64,000 bases of DNA from Schistocerca nitens (Eukaryota; Arthropoda; Insecta; Orthoptera; Acrididae). The stretch covers positions 738,208,950 through 738,272,949 of the forward strand of contig NC_064615.1 in NCBI RefSeq assembly GCF_023898315.1, given 5' to 3'. The notes below the pieces were generated by a model. That model did no database searches, was not told where the DNA came from, and saw only the letters and a program-made list of their open reading frames with translations. The translations under genes and the position numbers were made by a program. This document shows, in pieces, positions 44,231 through 55,269 of this stretch. Each line of letters starts with the position of its first letter. Position 1 is the first letter of the stretch.

Positions 44231-44262
44231 TCTCTACATCTACATCTACATCTACGTGATTA
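44231..44262. repeat. (TACATC)n-like tail of the CR1-like LINE
   Basis: ctctacatctacatctacatctacg at 44231-44256, the simple-repeat 3' end of the minus-strand LINE. Copies of the same tail are seen at 58415-58430 (as gtagatgtagatgta) and 59142-59157. Confidence 0.85.
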
Positions 44263-44553
44263 CTCTGCTATTCACAATAAAGTGCCTGGCAGAGGGTTCA
44301 ATGAACCACCATCATGCTGTCTCTCTACTGTTCCACTCTCGAACGGCACGCGGGAAAAACGAGCACTTAAATTTTTCTGTGACAGCCCTGATTTCTCTTA
44401 TTTTATTGTGATGATCATTTCTCCCTATGTATGTGGGTGCCAACAGAATGTTTTCGCTATAGGAGGAGAAAACTGGTGATTGAAATTTCATGAGAAGATT
44501 CCGTCGCAAAGAAAAACAAATTTGTTTTAATGATTCCCACTCCAATTCACGTA

Positions 44554-45765
44554 TCATGTCTGTGACACTATCTCCCCTATTTCGCGATAATACAAAACGA
44601 GCTGCCTTCTTTGTACGTTTTCGATGTCATCCGTCAGTCCCACCTGATGCGGATCCAACACTGCACCTAAATACTCCAGAATAGGGCGGACAAGCGTAGT
44701 GTAAGCAATCTCTTTGGTAGACCTGTTGCACCTTCTAAGTGTTCTGCCAATGAATCGCAGTCTTTTGTTGGCTCTACCCACAATATTATCTATGTGATCG
44801 TTCCAATTTAGGTTATTTGTAACAGTAATCCCTAAGTATTTAGTTGAATTTACAGCCCTCAGATTTGTGTGACTTATTACGTAATCGAAATTTAGCTGAT
44901 TTCTTTTAGTACTCATGTGAATAATTTCACACTTTACTTTATTCAGGGTCAATTGCCACTTTTCGCACCATACAGATATCTTATCTAAATCATTTTGCAA
45001 GTCGTTTTGATCATCTGATGACTTTACAAGATGGTAAATGACAGCATCATCTGCAAACAATCTAAGACGGCTACTCAGATTGTCTCCTATGTCGTTAATA
45101 TAGAGCAGGAACAATAGAGGGCCTATAACACTTCCTTGGGGAACGCCGGATATTACTTCTGTTTTACTCGATGCGTCTATTACTACGAACTGTGACCTTT
45201 CTGACAGGAAATCACGAATCCAGTCGCACAACTGAGGCGATACTCCGTAGGCACGCAGTTTGGTTAGAAGACGCTTGTGAGGAACGGTGTCGAAAGCCTT
45301 CTGGAAATCTAAAAATATGGAATCAATTTGACATCCCCTGTCGATAGCACTTATTACTTCATCAGTATAAAGAGCTAGTTGTGTTTCACAAGAACGATAT
45401 TTTCTGAATCCGTGCTGACTATATGTCAATAAATCGTTCTCTTCGAGGTACTTCATAATGTTGGAATACAGTATATGTTCTAAAACTCTACTGCAAATCG
45501 ACGTTAGTGATATAGGCCTGTAATTCAGCGGATTACTCCAACTTCCCTTTTTGGGTATTGGTGTGACATGAGCAGTTTTCCAGTCTTTAGGTACGGATCT
45601 TTCTGTGAGCGAGTAGTTGTATATAATTGCTAAATATGAAGCTATTTTATCAGCATACTCTGAGAGGAACCTGACTGGTATACAATCTGGACCGGAGGTC
45701 TTGCATTTATTAAGTGAGTTAAGCTGCTTTGTTACACCGAGGGTATCTTCTTCTATGTTCCTCAA
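44554..45765 (-). pseudogene. Reverse transcriptase frame of the CR1-like LINE
   Basis: 403 codons without a stop. Residues 20-160 hold the fingers (KTSGPDCIP, SNPLNYRPISLTS, SQHGFRKYRSCETQLALYT), residues 148-161 FLDFQKAFDTVPHKRL (first catalytic Asp), residues 206-215 VISGVPQGSVIGPLLFLLYIN, residues 236-241 LFADDA (catalytic Asp pair), then LNKVKCEIIHMSTKR and a C-terminal RLRFIGRTLRRC. The last part (IENVQRRQLVLYYREIG) departs from the family, where an indel shifts frame; the real C-terminus continues at 44312-44557 in another frame. It makes cDNA by target-primed reverse transcription in intact relatives; here it is disrupted. Confidence 0.88.
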
Positions 45766-45948
45766 AAAAATGGTTCAAATGGCTCTGAGCACTATGGGAC
45801 TTAACATTTGTGGTCATCAGTCCCCTAGAACTTAGAACTACTTAAACCTAACTAACCTAAGGACAGCACACACATCCATGCCCGAGGCAGGATTCGAACC
45901 TGCGACCGTAGCGGTCACGCGGTTCCAGACTGAAGCGCCTAGAACCGC
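45766..45948 (-). repeat. SINE family A inserted in the LINE
   Basis: Head on the high-coordinate side is truncated (ends near agaaccgc), B-box-like region ggattcgaacctgc at 45890-45903, tail aaaaaaatggttcaaatgg at 45764-45782. It lies between the LINE endonuclease and RT frames. Confidence 0.9.
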
Positions 45949-45988
45949 ACTTCATCTTCTTTGGTGGAGGAGTTTCGGAAAACCGTGT

Positions 45989-47038
45989 TTAATAACTCTG
46001 CTTTAGTGGCACTGTCATCAGTGACTTCACCGTTGTTATCCCGCAGTGGAGGTATTGATTGCGGTTGCCGCTGGTGCGCTGTATGTATGACCAGAATCTC
46101 TTCGGGTTTTCTGCCAAATTTCGAGACAGAATTTCGTTGTGGAAATGATTAAAGGCATCTCGCACTGAAGAACGCGCTGTATTTCGATCTTCTGTAAAAC
46201 TTTGCCAATCTTGGGAATTTTGCGTTCTTTTAAATTTGGCATGCTTTTTTCGTTGCTTCTGCAACAACGATCTGACCCGTTTTGTGTACCATGGGGGATC
46301 AGCACCATCACTTATTAATTTATGTGGTATATATCTCTCCATTGCTGTTGATACTATCTCTTTGAAAACATTCCACAACTTTTCTACACTTACATGATCA
46401 GATAGGAAGGAGTGAAGACTGTCTCTTAAAAAGGCGTTAAGAGCATTTTTATCGACTTTTTTAAATAGATGTACTTTGCGTTTCTTTTTGATGGTTGTAG
46501 GTGTTACGGTATTCAGCCTAGCAGCAACTGCCTTGTGGTCGCTAATCCCTGTATTCGTCACAACACTCACTATTTGTCCAGGATTATTTGTTGCTAAAAG
46601 GTCAAGTATGCTTTCGAAACCATTTACGCTTCGAGTGGGTTCATGAACTAATTGTTCAAAATAATTTTCTGAGAAAGCATTCAGTACAATTTCGGATGAT
46701 GTTTTATGCCTGCCGCCAGCTTTAAACGTGTAATTTTTCCAGCATAACGAGGGTAGATTGAAGTCACCACCGACTATAATTGTATGAGCGGGGTACTTAT
46801 TTGAAATGAGACTCAAGTTTTCTTTGAACTTTTCAGCAACTATGTCTTCTGAGTCAGGGGGTCGGTAAAACGATCCAGTTAATAGTTTAGTCCGATTGTC
46901 AGGTATAACCTCTACCCATACTATTTCACATGAACTATCTACTTCAATTTCACTCTGAGACGAAAAGGTTGTCACAGAAGAGAATTTCGTGGCGGGTCGC
47001 ATCAAACCAATCAGAAGACAGTTGAATTTCAAGTCCAA
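45989..47038 (-). pseudogene. Endonuclease frame of the CR1-like LINE
   Basis: Open over 349 codons. APE-type endonuclease motifs: SFYRPP (residues 56-61), VGGDFNLPSLCW (89-100), LDLLATN, GISDHKAVA (about 164-173, with the catalytic SDH). Then a linker into the RT region with WYTKRVRSLLQKQRKKH and RFWSYIQR. Intact relatives nick the target DNA. The N-terminal N/ETW block is missing because the copy is truncated. No in-frame start can be trusted. Confidence 0.86.
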
Positions 47039-47202
47039 TCACATTTAGAAGATTTTAGCAACTATTATGAACAATCATCTTCAGTAAAAAGCTTTTGTTG
47101 CTGTGGTTACTTGGCTGTTACTGCCAGCAACGCACGGGGCGGGAAATAACTGACGCATAGGAAGATTTCCCACAGTTGCTTGGAGCCAATAAGCTGCGGA
47201 TT

Positions 47203-47401
47203 GCCGACCGCGGTGACCGAGCGGTTCTAGGCGCGTCAGTCGGGAACCACGCAGCTGCTACGGTCGCAGTTTCAAATCCTGCCTCGGGAATGGAAGTGTG
47301 TGATATTCTTAGGTTAGTTAGATTTAAGTAGTTCTAAGTTTAGGGAACTGATGACCTCACATGTTAAGTCCCATAGTGCTTAGAGCCATTTGAACCATTT
47401 G
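47203..47401 (+). repeat. SINE family A
   Basis: tRNA-like head gccgaccgcggtgaccgagc, B-box-like region (47268-47285), tail tagagccatttgaaccattt. Possible target-site duplication agctgcgga (47192) and agctgtgaa (47402). Confidence 0.9.
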
Positions 47402-47989
47402 AGCTGTGAACTGTAGGCACGGTGGAACTCCTGTGGGGTGGTGGCTGATTATACGCAAGTAAGGATAGATGTTGCGCTGTCGGAGCCCGACCAGTATTCC
47501 CAGGATTGGCAGTGGAGTCGGAGGAAGGCAGAGATGGCAGCGGCGGCGGCAACTGGTGGCATTGGGATCGGACGGCATCAGCGTCCGTAGCATTAACTGT
47601 AGCTCTTGCAGAGACACGCGGCTCCTTGTCTGCAATTGGTTGGTTCTATTTTTCCTTACACGTGTGTCTTTGGAATATCGTTGAGTGAGAATGGACAGAC
47701 GAGAGTGAACGCTGCAACTCTCTACGGCCGCATTTTATCGTACACCGGCAGAGGTTTCGTGACCTCTGTACGTAAATGGTTTGGGTAAGTAGAAATAGTT
47801 CATTTTTTGCTGCACTGTGACTATTGCTCAGTCTCATCTGGGCGGTGGGGACAAGTATATACATTCGGTTATTTCAGTATCTATTTACGAGTCTTATAAC
47901 AACGTTGGAGACTAATGTTGCAAGAGTTATTTGATGATACATGTATTTTTATTCTGCGTAAGACCACAGGCAGATCTCACCCACCATCA
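47402..47989. other. GC-richer region with a donor-like site
   Basis: Contains a GC-rich patch (47520-47560) and the sequence gtttgggtaagt (47779-47790), a strong 5' splice-site look, after a short frame NAATLYGRILSYTGRGFV. No gene could be recognised, so this is listed as a region only. Confidence 0.3.
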
Positions 47990-48179
47990 GTGTAGGATAT
48001 GTATTTATCATATCCAGTATGGTCAACGTATGGAAGGAATGTAGCTGTACGCCATTTCTGCCTATGTTTGAAGCGAACCCTAGGCCAACCTTACCAATGT
48101 GATGCACACAGGAGGATTGGTAGCACTCCTACTCAGATTTTTTTCTTTCGTAGTTATTACATTGATGTAAGAGTTCGTA

Positions 48180-49426
48180 GCTTTTTCCCAGTACATTCTC
48201 CTTCACTATTTATAACAGTCTGCCAACGTTGGTTAACGTTTCGATTCCGCGACTGTAGAAATCACGTGGACTTGAGGCAGAGAACTCGTCGAGCCATGTT
48301 CGCAGCGTATTTGCGTCCGGAAAAGAAGTGCCTCGAAGGTCGTTCGATAGAGAGAGGAAAAGGTGAAAATCTGAGAGCTATGATCAGCTGAATAAGGTGG
48401 ATGGGGAATGACGTCCCAAGCCGGCCGCTGTGGCCCAGCGGTTCTAGGTGCTTCAGTTCAGAACTGCGCTGCTGCTACGGTCGCAGGTTCGAATCCTGCC
48501 TCGGGCATGGACGTGTGTGATGTCCTTAGGTTAGTGAGGTTTAAGTAGTTCTACGTCTAGGGGACTGATGACCTCAGATGTTAAGTCCCACAGTGCTTAG
48601 AGCCATTTGAATTTTTGAATGACTTCCCTACCAAACTCCTGTATAGTGTCTTTTGTCAGTGTAGTAGAATGCAGGCGTTCGTTATCGTGGAGTGGTATCA
48701 TTTCACACAGTCTTCTCGGTCGTTGTTCTTGTTGCGTCTGCAAGACGTCTCAGCTGTTGACAATATGTCAGCAGTGATGGTTACTCCTCGGAGAAGCAAC
48801 TCGTAGGACACCACACCGTCGCTGTTCCACCAGATGCGTAACATTCTCGTTTGTGGATGTGCGCAGATCTTTGTCCGGGGAGTTGCTACTCTGTTTGGGC
48901 TCAACCATACCTTACTTTTCCTTACGTTAGCATAAAGACACCATTTCTTGTCACTACTATCGATACAGGATAGGAATGGTTGGTGTTGTTCACGAGCCAA
49001 ATGCCAACTGATAATGCGCAAGCAGAGATGTATATATAGCCCCCCTCCCCCCCCCCCTCCACTGATTTTTGTGATTTTGGCTCAGAGCATGTGGAACATA
49101 TACATCCGTTTTTTTTAACCTTCCCCACGATGGTGGACTGATCACAGTTCATCACATTTGTCAGTTCTCGAGTACACTGAGGAGGAGCATTGTGAATTAA
49201 TGCGTTTAAACGATCTTAATCACACCCGAAGGTCATCCTGAACGTGGATAGCCATTACATTCGTAACGATCCTCCTTAAAACGAGAAAACTATTTTCTTG
49301 CCGTCCTCTGTTCAGTAGTACTATCCCCACACACGTCACAAATATATATATGGCTATCCCCGCCACCGCCACCCCTCTATTGAACTCATACAGAAGAGTA
49401 CGTTGGAAATGTTCGGATTTCTCCAT
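48180..49426 (-). pseudogene. SETMAR-type mariner transposase, broken
   Basis: Minus strand from 49426: HTH start MEKSEHFQRTLLYEFNRGVA (49365-49426), INSQCSSS..YSR, then in another frame KKWCLYANVRKSKVWLSPN (first catalytic region, 48900-48990), IWWNSDGVVSYELLLRGVTITADIL (48770-48860), and, after the SINE, a short LSDFHLFLSLSNDLRGTSF-like segment (48300-48420) with a following LTN-GR-like region. This order is that of SETMAR-family mariners. Stops and frame changes throughout. The second catalytic box could not be found, probably lost at the SINE junction. Confidence 0.72.
48415..48618 (+). repeat. SINE family A inside a mariner
   Basis: Head ccggccgctgtggcccagcg (48420), B-box-like ggttcgaatcct (48486-48497), tail gagccatttgaa. 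Target-site duplication gaatgacgtccc (48402-48413) and gaatgacttccc (48619-48630), 11 of 12 identical. Confidence 0.93.
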
Positions 49427-49589
49427 TTGTCACTCCATTTCCTAGCGTTCACAGCTCCACTTACTATCTACAAATGACAAAATTACAGTATGTAAACTCA
49501 AATAGCAACAGGAAACTACAAATAAAATTTACAATCCATAAATAAACCCATAACAACCTACTACATTCGTAAACAGACTGAGGGAGAAA

Positions 49590-49790
49590 AAGACTATCTG
49601 TATGCCTCTATACGAGCGTTAATTTCTCGTATCTTACATTCGTGGTCCTTACGCGAAATGTATGTTGGCCGAAATACAATCCTTCCGCAATCAGCTTCAA
49701 ATGATGGTTCCCAATAGCGTTCTCCGAAAAGAACATCGCGTTCGTTGAAGAGATTCCCATTTGAGTTCTCGAAAGATTCACCCACTAATT
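49590..49790 (-). pseudogene. LINE 3' end fragment (C-terminal region)
   Basis: Minus frame (49594-49785) ends VFRPTYISRKDHECKIREINARIEAYR, matching the C-terminus of the CR1-like LINE seen in full at 58180-58350 (YTSRGDHKCRTREIRARTEAF). The RT domain is absent. Confidence 0.65.
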
Positions 49791-50754
49791 TGGCGGGAGC
49801 CAGTAGGAATGCTTCTACAGGCTTGTATTCTTATGGAAACCCGGCTCTACAGGCTCATACACGTTTGGCGGTGGCAGCGGTGGCTGGTGTTCACAGGCGG
49901 GCCGGTGGCGGGGACGGTGCCAAAGGCATCGCAGAGGTGGAGAAGAGGGTGAAAAATACTCTGCCCCATAGAATGACAGAGCTGAGCAGGATTAGTTCGG
50001 AGGCAGTATACCGGAATTCCAAGTGACTTATCTCCACCAACACGACAAGGCAGCTGACAAACAGAACGTAATTAGTGTTGGATGTCTTCAGCTATTTGAC
50101 GACAGTTACCAGCAGTTTTGTTGACAGAGGAAGTGACTACCAAGCCTGTGGGAAGCTCGCAGAAACGTCACAGAATCGTCTGCAAAGGATACCTGGTGAG
50201 TGTAATACAACTACAGAAAAAAAACTCACCATTCAAAGGGACCCTCATAATCAATTGGATATCATTGACCAGCTGGGTGGAAGCAAGGGAGAGAGTACTA
50301 TGGATATGGTTCGCATGTTGGAGAGGTAGTCAGGCGGTTTTTGTTGCGGTGAGATCTTTTAACGAAATTTCAGTCTCCCACCTACACAGGGAGAAATGAC
50401 CACGTAATATAAAAAAAAAATTAGCTATGTTACCGAACTTATAAAGTGGTAGGTAGTATTGATCTGATATTTACAAATTTTCTGTGTCGATACCGTAAGA
50501 GTCTTTGTAGGTGACATGGCATCAGGCCACAGTTTGAAAGTGAGGAGGCACCCTGTGAGGGAGATAGAGGACGCTCTTAGCACTTTGTCATGAGCCAAAA
50601 CTGAGTTTAATATTCTGGTCCTGTGATGCAGAACATAGCAGATATTAAGTTGATAAGAACAGATTTTTTCTACCTCATAAGAGAACACTTAGAGAAAATA
50701 TAGCCTGTACCATACTGTTGTAAAGGATTTTCACAACAAATAACGACACTTTAG
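49791..50754. other. No recognised feature
   Basis: Short frames only. Possible degraded LINE tail material upstream, nothing identified. Confidence 0.35.
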
Positions 50755-50933
50755 CGATGTGAAAACGCCTGTGGACGGATTGCACGGCCCCTCCCGCCAG
50801 AGGTTCGAGTCCTCCCTCGGGCATGGGTGTGGGTGTTGTTGTTAGCATAAGTTAGTTTAAGATAGTTTAGGTAGTGTGTAAGTCTAGGAACTGATGACCC
50901 CACACCATTTTTTTTTTTTTTTTTTTTTTTTTG
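50755..50933 (+). repeat. tRNA-derived SINE (family B)
   Basis: Head region cggattgcacggcccctccc with B-box-like gaggttcgagtcc (50800-50812), body gtgttgttgttagcataag, and a T-rich tail (50909-50932). Its sister at 62528-62734 is in the opposite orientation. Confidence 0.85.
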
Positions 50934-53900
50934 GTACAACGGATTTTTCAACTGAGGAGCGTCAATGTTGGGGTTGGAATTGCAGTTACAACTGTATATC
51001 CAAACCACACCTGCTTGTCTTGCAGTGGCAGGAGTTGTCATGATGCTTCGGCTGACCAGAAGCCGTGGCTTAGCCTCATGCGACTGGTGGGTACAAAGAA
51101 CACTCCAACCTGTTGGCCCTTGCACGCAGCTGCGGGTACAAGTCCCAGTGGCGGCACCCTCTGAATGGCTAAATAGTGAAGTTACCAGAATGCTGGTCGA
51201 GTGGCAATAGAAGCGGGTGTGTGTGTTGCTTGAGAATATTCAGTGTTTGCGCTGGTTGATTATTCCCCCACGTAAATTTATCGGTTGACTGCATGGTGGT
51301 CATAGTGACAGTCCCTCTGGCCTCTGAACGTCTGGTACAGCTGAAGATGTGTGCACAACTGCCGAATTGGCCGGCACAGGCACGGGTATTTAGTCCTCTC
51401 TCAGTCAGCAAGCTCGCAGCTGCCCGGCAGTTTTGGCACATGGGATACGCTTTGTGATTGCAAGTGTGTGCGATCGAAAAGTATTTCTTCCCAAGATATG
51501 TTTAGTGTAGTGGAAACGAGGTGGTGGAGAAGGGTGCTTGTGCTCTCAAACATGGGTGCATACAAGATGTCTGATATGTTTAGCATTACGAAATTTAATT
51601 AATTGGTTTGCAAAATGTTTTTGTGTGATTCTCAAACGTTGAAAATATGTTTTGTTACGAAAAAGAATCGCCGTAAGGTGGTGGTAAGTGTTTTAAGCAA
51701 TATTTTGATTCCTCTAAATTGTTAAACAATTCATTTCATTGGGTAGTGCAAACGGACTATTTCACGCCAGTTTTGATACTGTAATTGCGCCAGCTCTCAC
51801 TCTGCCTTGGCATTAGCCAACAGAAACACAATATCCTAAGGAGGGATGAAAATCTCCGTCCGTGTGTTTGAACACATTCGCTCACGCGGATTTTCACACA
51901 AACAGGAAGTAACCACTTCAGAGAGAGAAAGACAGGAAACAAGTCTGGAATTTCCTGATGAAAGGATGCTTTGTTTGGGGGCCGCGAGATAAAATGGAGG
52001 TCCCTCGGGCAAGCAGGAACGCCACCTTGGTCTAAGGGTTTGTGGTTCAAGTGTTACAACAGGAAATAGCCATTTGAGAGAGAGCAGAGGTGGTTTCCCC
52101 TGTATTGAATATCAAAGGACACTGTCTTCTGGGCTGCAGGCAATGATATTTAGTAGTTATTCCATCACAGAGAGTGGGAGAAGGGAGGGGAATATGAAAA
52201 TTGAACTGAACAGTATGTTATTGACACTGATTTGAATTTCGTGTTGTGACATCCTTGCTCTCCAGCACAGACTGAGTCTTTTTCCCACCTGTTTCCAGAT
52301 GGGGGCGAGGAGAGGGGAATGGGGGAGGGGACAAGAGGGCTGGGGAATTTTCCAGGAGGGGGAAAAGAGGCTCAGTACTGAACTGGGGAAGGATGACAAA
52401 AACATGTCCCTTTTCTCTGAATGATAGGAGAGGAGGAGGGGGAGGTGGAATGGGAAGGTTCTCAGAAGGATGAATTATCCCCAGGTGGTCATAATTCAAC
52501 CCCAAGAGGGTCATAAATCAATTACCATAACAATAAGTTAAGGGGGGATACATTGCCCCTGAATGTATGCTTACCTTAGGTTGTGTGCAACCAACATAAA
52601 CAAATAGCACTTGTTCTTTGCTCCAGAACTATCATCCAGATTTAAGTTTTCCCAAATCACATAAAGCAAATAGTGGGATGGTTCTTTGAAATGCCAGTTT
52701 TTTCCCCCCGCCTCTCCAATTTGACTTTGAATTCCGTTTCTACTGACTTCCTTCTTTCCTCCTTGTGTAAGCCTTCTTCCAACAATGACGACTATGACTG
52801 CTCCACTGGCTTTCATGTTTGCCTGTCATGTCACTTGTCGAACATATCTGACAAGGAAACCAATTTGATGATCTTTCCTTCGTGAGGGACCACAGTCATG
52901 AAGAATTCTTTTTGAAAAGAATTTACACCATTTGACTTAATTGTTCATTTATTTTACAGACTCATGATTTTGGCTTTATAGTCATTCTCAAGTACACGTT
53001 GAAACGTTAAACTATATCTGACGTGTCTCTGATATGTCATCACCAACAAAACACATTTTGGTCTTATAGACCATTTGTCGTTTCACAGGATATGAGTATT
53101 TTTGAAAGATACGTGATATGGCTAACATCGTTCACACTGGGAATCCATTAGCACACAGTATGACGTATTAAACCGTCAATATATTCCTGTGACCTGTTCT
53201 GTCACTTCTGTTCATCAACTGTTCAGTTAAAGCGAAAAAGGCACACTTGCAAGATATCAGCCCCAGAAACTAGTCCCGCATGAAAATTTGGGCCATAATT
53301 CGGAAAGTGCGCAGTTATCGTTCTGAATGTGCATCTTTACTTCGCGCGCTCCTGTTGTTCGTCACTCGCTCCGCCTCACCGCAGTCGCCTAATGCCCGAG
53401 CACTAAATACTGTACCACGGGGTCAGTAAGAGGTTTGTGAAATACCTTTTTGATATTGGAAACACGCTTTGTTCATTGTATCAAACTGTAGGTGGTGCCA
53501 GATATCTCTCTGCCTTGAACATTTTTGTGTTGCGAATCACAAATGCAGTGTAAATCAATGAGAGGATTGAGTATGTCACTATGGAAGTAGCGTAGGGCTA
53601 TTTAATTACTGACATCGCTGTTGTGCATTATTTTCTTTCAATATTAAAGCTGGCACTGTTAAAGTGAAGTCATTTGCAGGAGATCCACTATTCCTCAATG
53701 TGATCGGTGTGATTAAATTGTAAATTTAAAATCATTAACTCTGTTTAACAATAATTTTTCACTTGTTCAGTTTTTCTCATTTTGATTTTATGACGTATGT
53801 TCAATTGCGGAACATCGATATGGGAATGTTATTAAAATAATATTGAACGTATTTGTGCATGAGGTTGACGCATTACGTACTCATATTCCATACCTATTTT

Positions 53901-54042
53901 TCACATGTGTTCTCGATCAAGACTTTAAAATTCGTTGGCCAGGCGTATCCCCCCAACCCCCCGCCCCCCTCCACACTCTATCTCCCACGTCTTCAGCATC
54001 TCGCGAATGGGAGGGCGCTGGTTGTCTCTCAGCTGCACAATA
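50934..54042. other. No recognised gene; purine-rich patch
   Basis: 3 kb without a transposase, RT or tRNA head. Bases 52160-52480 are strongly purine-rich. No frame here has recognisable domain content. Confidence 0.4.
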
Positions 54043-55269
54043 CGAAAGGGTGGTCCCATAAGTACCCGACCCTACAAAGAAAACACAAAAATTTTGGAAA
54101 AAAGTGTTTATTTCTCGACATAATCTCCTTTCAGCTCTATACACTTTTCCCAGCGATGTTGAATAAGAACGATATCCTCTTTATAATGAGAACTGTCTAA
54201 CTCCTCAAAATAACCATTAACTGCCGACATCACGTCTTCATTTGCTGAAAATCTCCGACCACCGAGAAATTTTTTCAAGTTTGGGGACAGAAAATAATAC
54301 GAGGCCATGCTATAACGGACTTGTGAGCTGGTGCAATGCCCTGAACAACCAACACCTCTTTCTTGGACAAATGCGGCCATTTTTGCTTGATTTCTTCGCC
54401 CAAACGTTGCAATAAACTCGCATAATACTCGCCGTTGATAGTTTTTCTTTTTTCAAGGTAGTCAATGATAAATATCTCACGCGCATCCCAAAAAACCGAC
54501 GCCATGACCTTGCCTGCTGATGAAACGGTCTTCGCCTTCTTTGGAGTCGGTTCTCCAATTTGTGTCCATTGTTTTGATTATTCTTTTCTCTCGGGAGTGA
54601 AGAGGTGGACCTATGTTTCATCCATGGTTATAAAGTGGTGCAAAAAATCAGCTTTGTTGCTGCGAAACTTCGCTAAACACCTATTGAAACATCTTCACGA
54701 CACTGTTTTTGCTCGAGTGTGAGCAAACGGGGCACAAATCTTGCATACAGTTTTCTCATCTCCAAATTTTCAGATGATAAGCTATGTACCGCACTTTTTG
54801 AAATGCCTACTATATCTGCTAGCTCGCGCACTTTCAGTCGACGATCATCCAGTGACGCTTTGTGGATTTTCTTCACCATTTCTGGAGTCGTCACCACATT
54901 TGGTCGACCACTGTGATGCTCGTCTTGACAGCTCGTACGGCCTCGTTTAAACTCAGCTATCCAATATTTTACTGTTGTCAACGAAGGAGCAGACTCTCCT
55001 ACAGAAGACTCTAGCTCAGCTCCCATATTGATTGCGCTGAGGCCCTTAAAAAAAAATACTGTATCACATAACGATGACCAATTTTCTCCATTTTTACAAG
55101 TTCACTCACAACGTTCACTATTGATGGCTGCCAAACAAATACTAAACAATGTGGCGTCTTCAAACTTGAAACATATGCTTCATGGATCGTATAATTTCTA
55201 TTCCAGAGATATTTTTCAACACCGACTGCCATCTCTCAGTCAGGATGGGTACTTATGGGACCACCCTCC
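54043..55269 (-). mobile_element. DD34D mariner (irritans-like), full length, inactive
   Basis: Ends cgaaagggtggtcccataag (54043) and cttatgggaccaccctcc (to 55269), inverted repeats of about 24 bp, with TA on both sides. 1227 bp, a normal mariner length. Confidence 0.92.
54108..55026 (-). pseudogene. DD34D mariner transposase with lost catalytic residues
   Basis: From 55026: SVGESAPSLTTVKYWIAEFKRG (HTH), DEHHSGRPNVV, DDRRLKVRELADIVGISKSAVH, then LYARFVPRLLTLEQKQ (54700-54760). The first catalytic box reads MDET*VH at about 54620 (Trp replaced by stop TAG). The next frames give AGKVMASVFWDAREIFIIDYLEK (54430-54505). The second box is VVQGIAPAHKSV at 54330, where the Asp is replaced (GI for DN), and the expected segment to the third Asp is deleted, leaving ASYYFLSPNLKKFLGG. 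The end reads KCIELKGDYVEK. Multiple lesions, certainly inactive. Confidence 0.9.

Larger units (their letters stand above)
44231..47045 (-). mobile_element. CR1-like non-LTR retrotransposon, 5'-truncated
   Basis: 3' end at 44231, then the C-terminal region (44312-44557), RT frame 44554-45765, a SINE insertion (45766-45948), and endonuclease frame 45989-47038. Gene order endonuclease-RT on the minus strand is that of CR1-type LINEs. The first part of the endonuclease is missing, so the copy is 5'-truncated near 47040. Only a few frame breaks remain. Confidence 0.88.
47990..49450 (-). mobile_element. SETMAR-type mariner, decayed, with SINE inside
   Basis: Transposase pieces span 48180-49426 and are interrupted by the SINE at 48415-48618. 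The right side has a (C)n tract (49042-49061). Terminal inverted repeats were not found; boundaries approximate. Confidence 0.7.

Noticed and set aside
44231..44262. Telomere-like repeat
   Set aside because: The unit is TACATC and it is the tail of a LINE; the same tail occurs on two other copies.
52157..52514. Minus frames rich in Pro and Leu
   Set aside because: They derive from a purine-rich stretch on plus; no domain seen.
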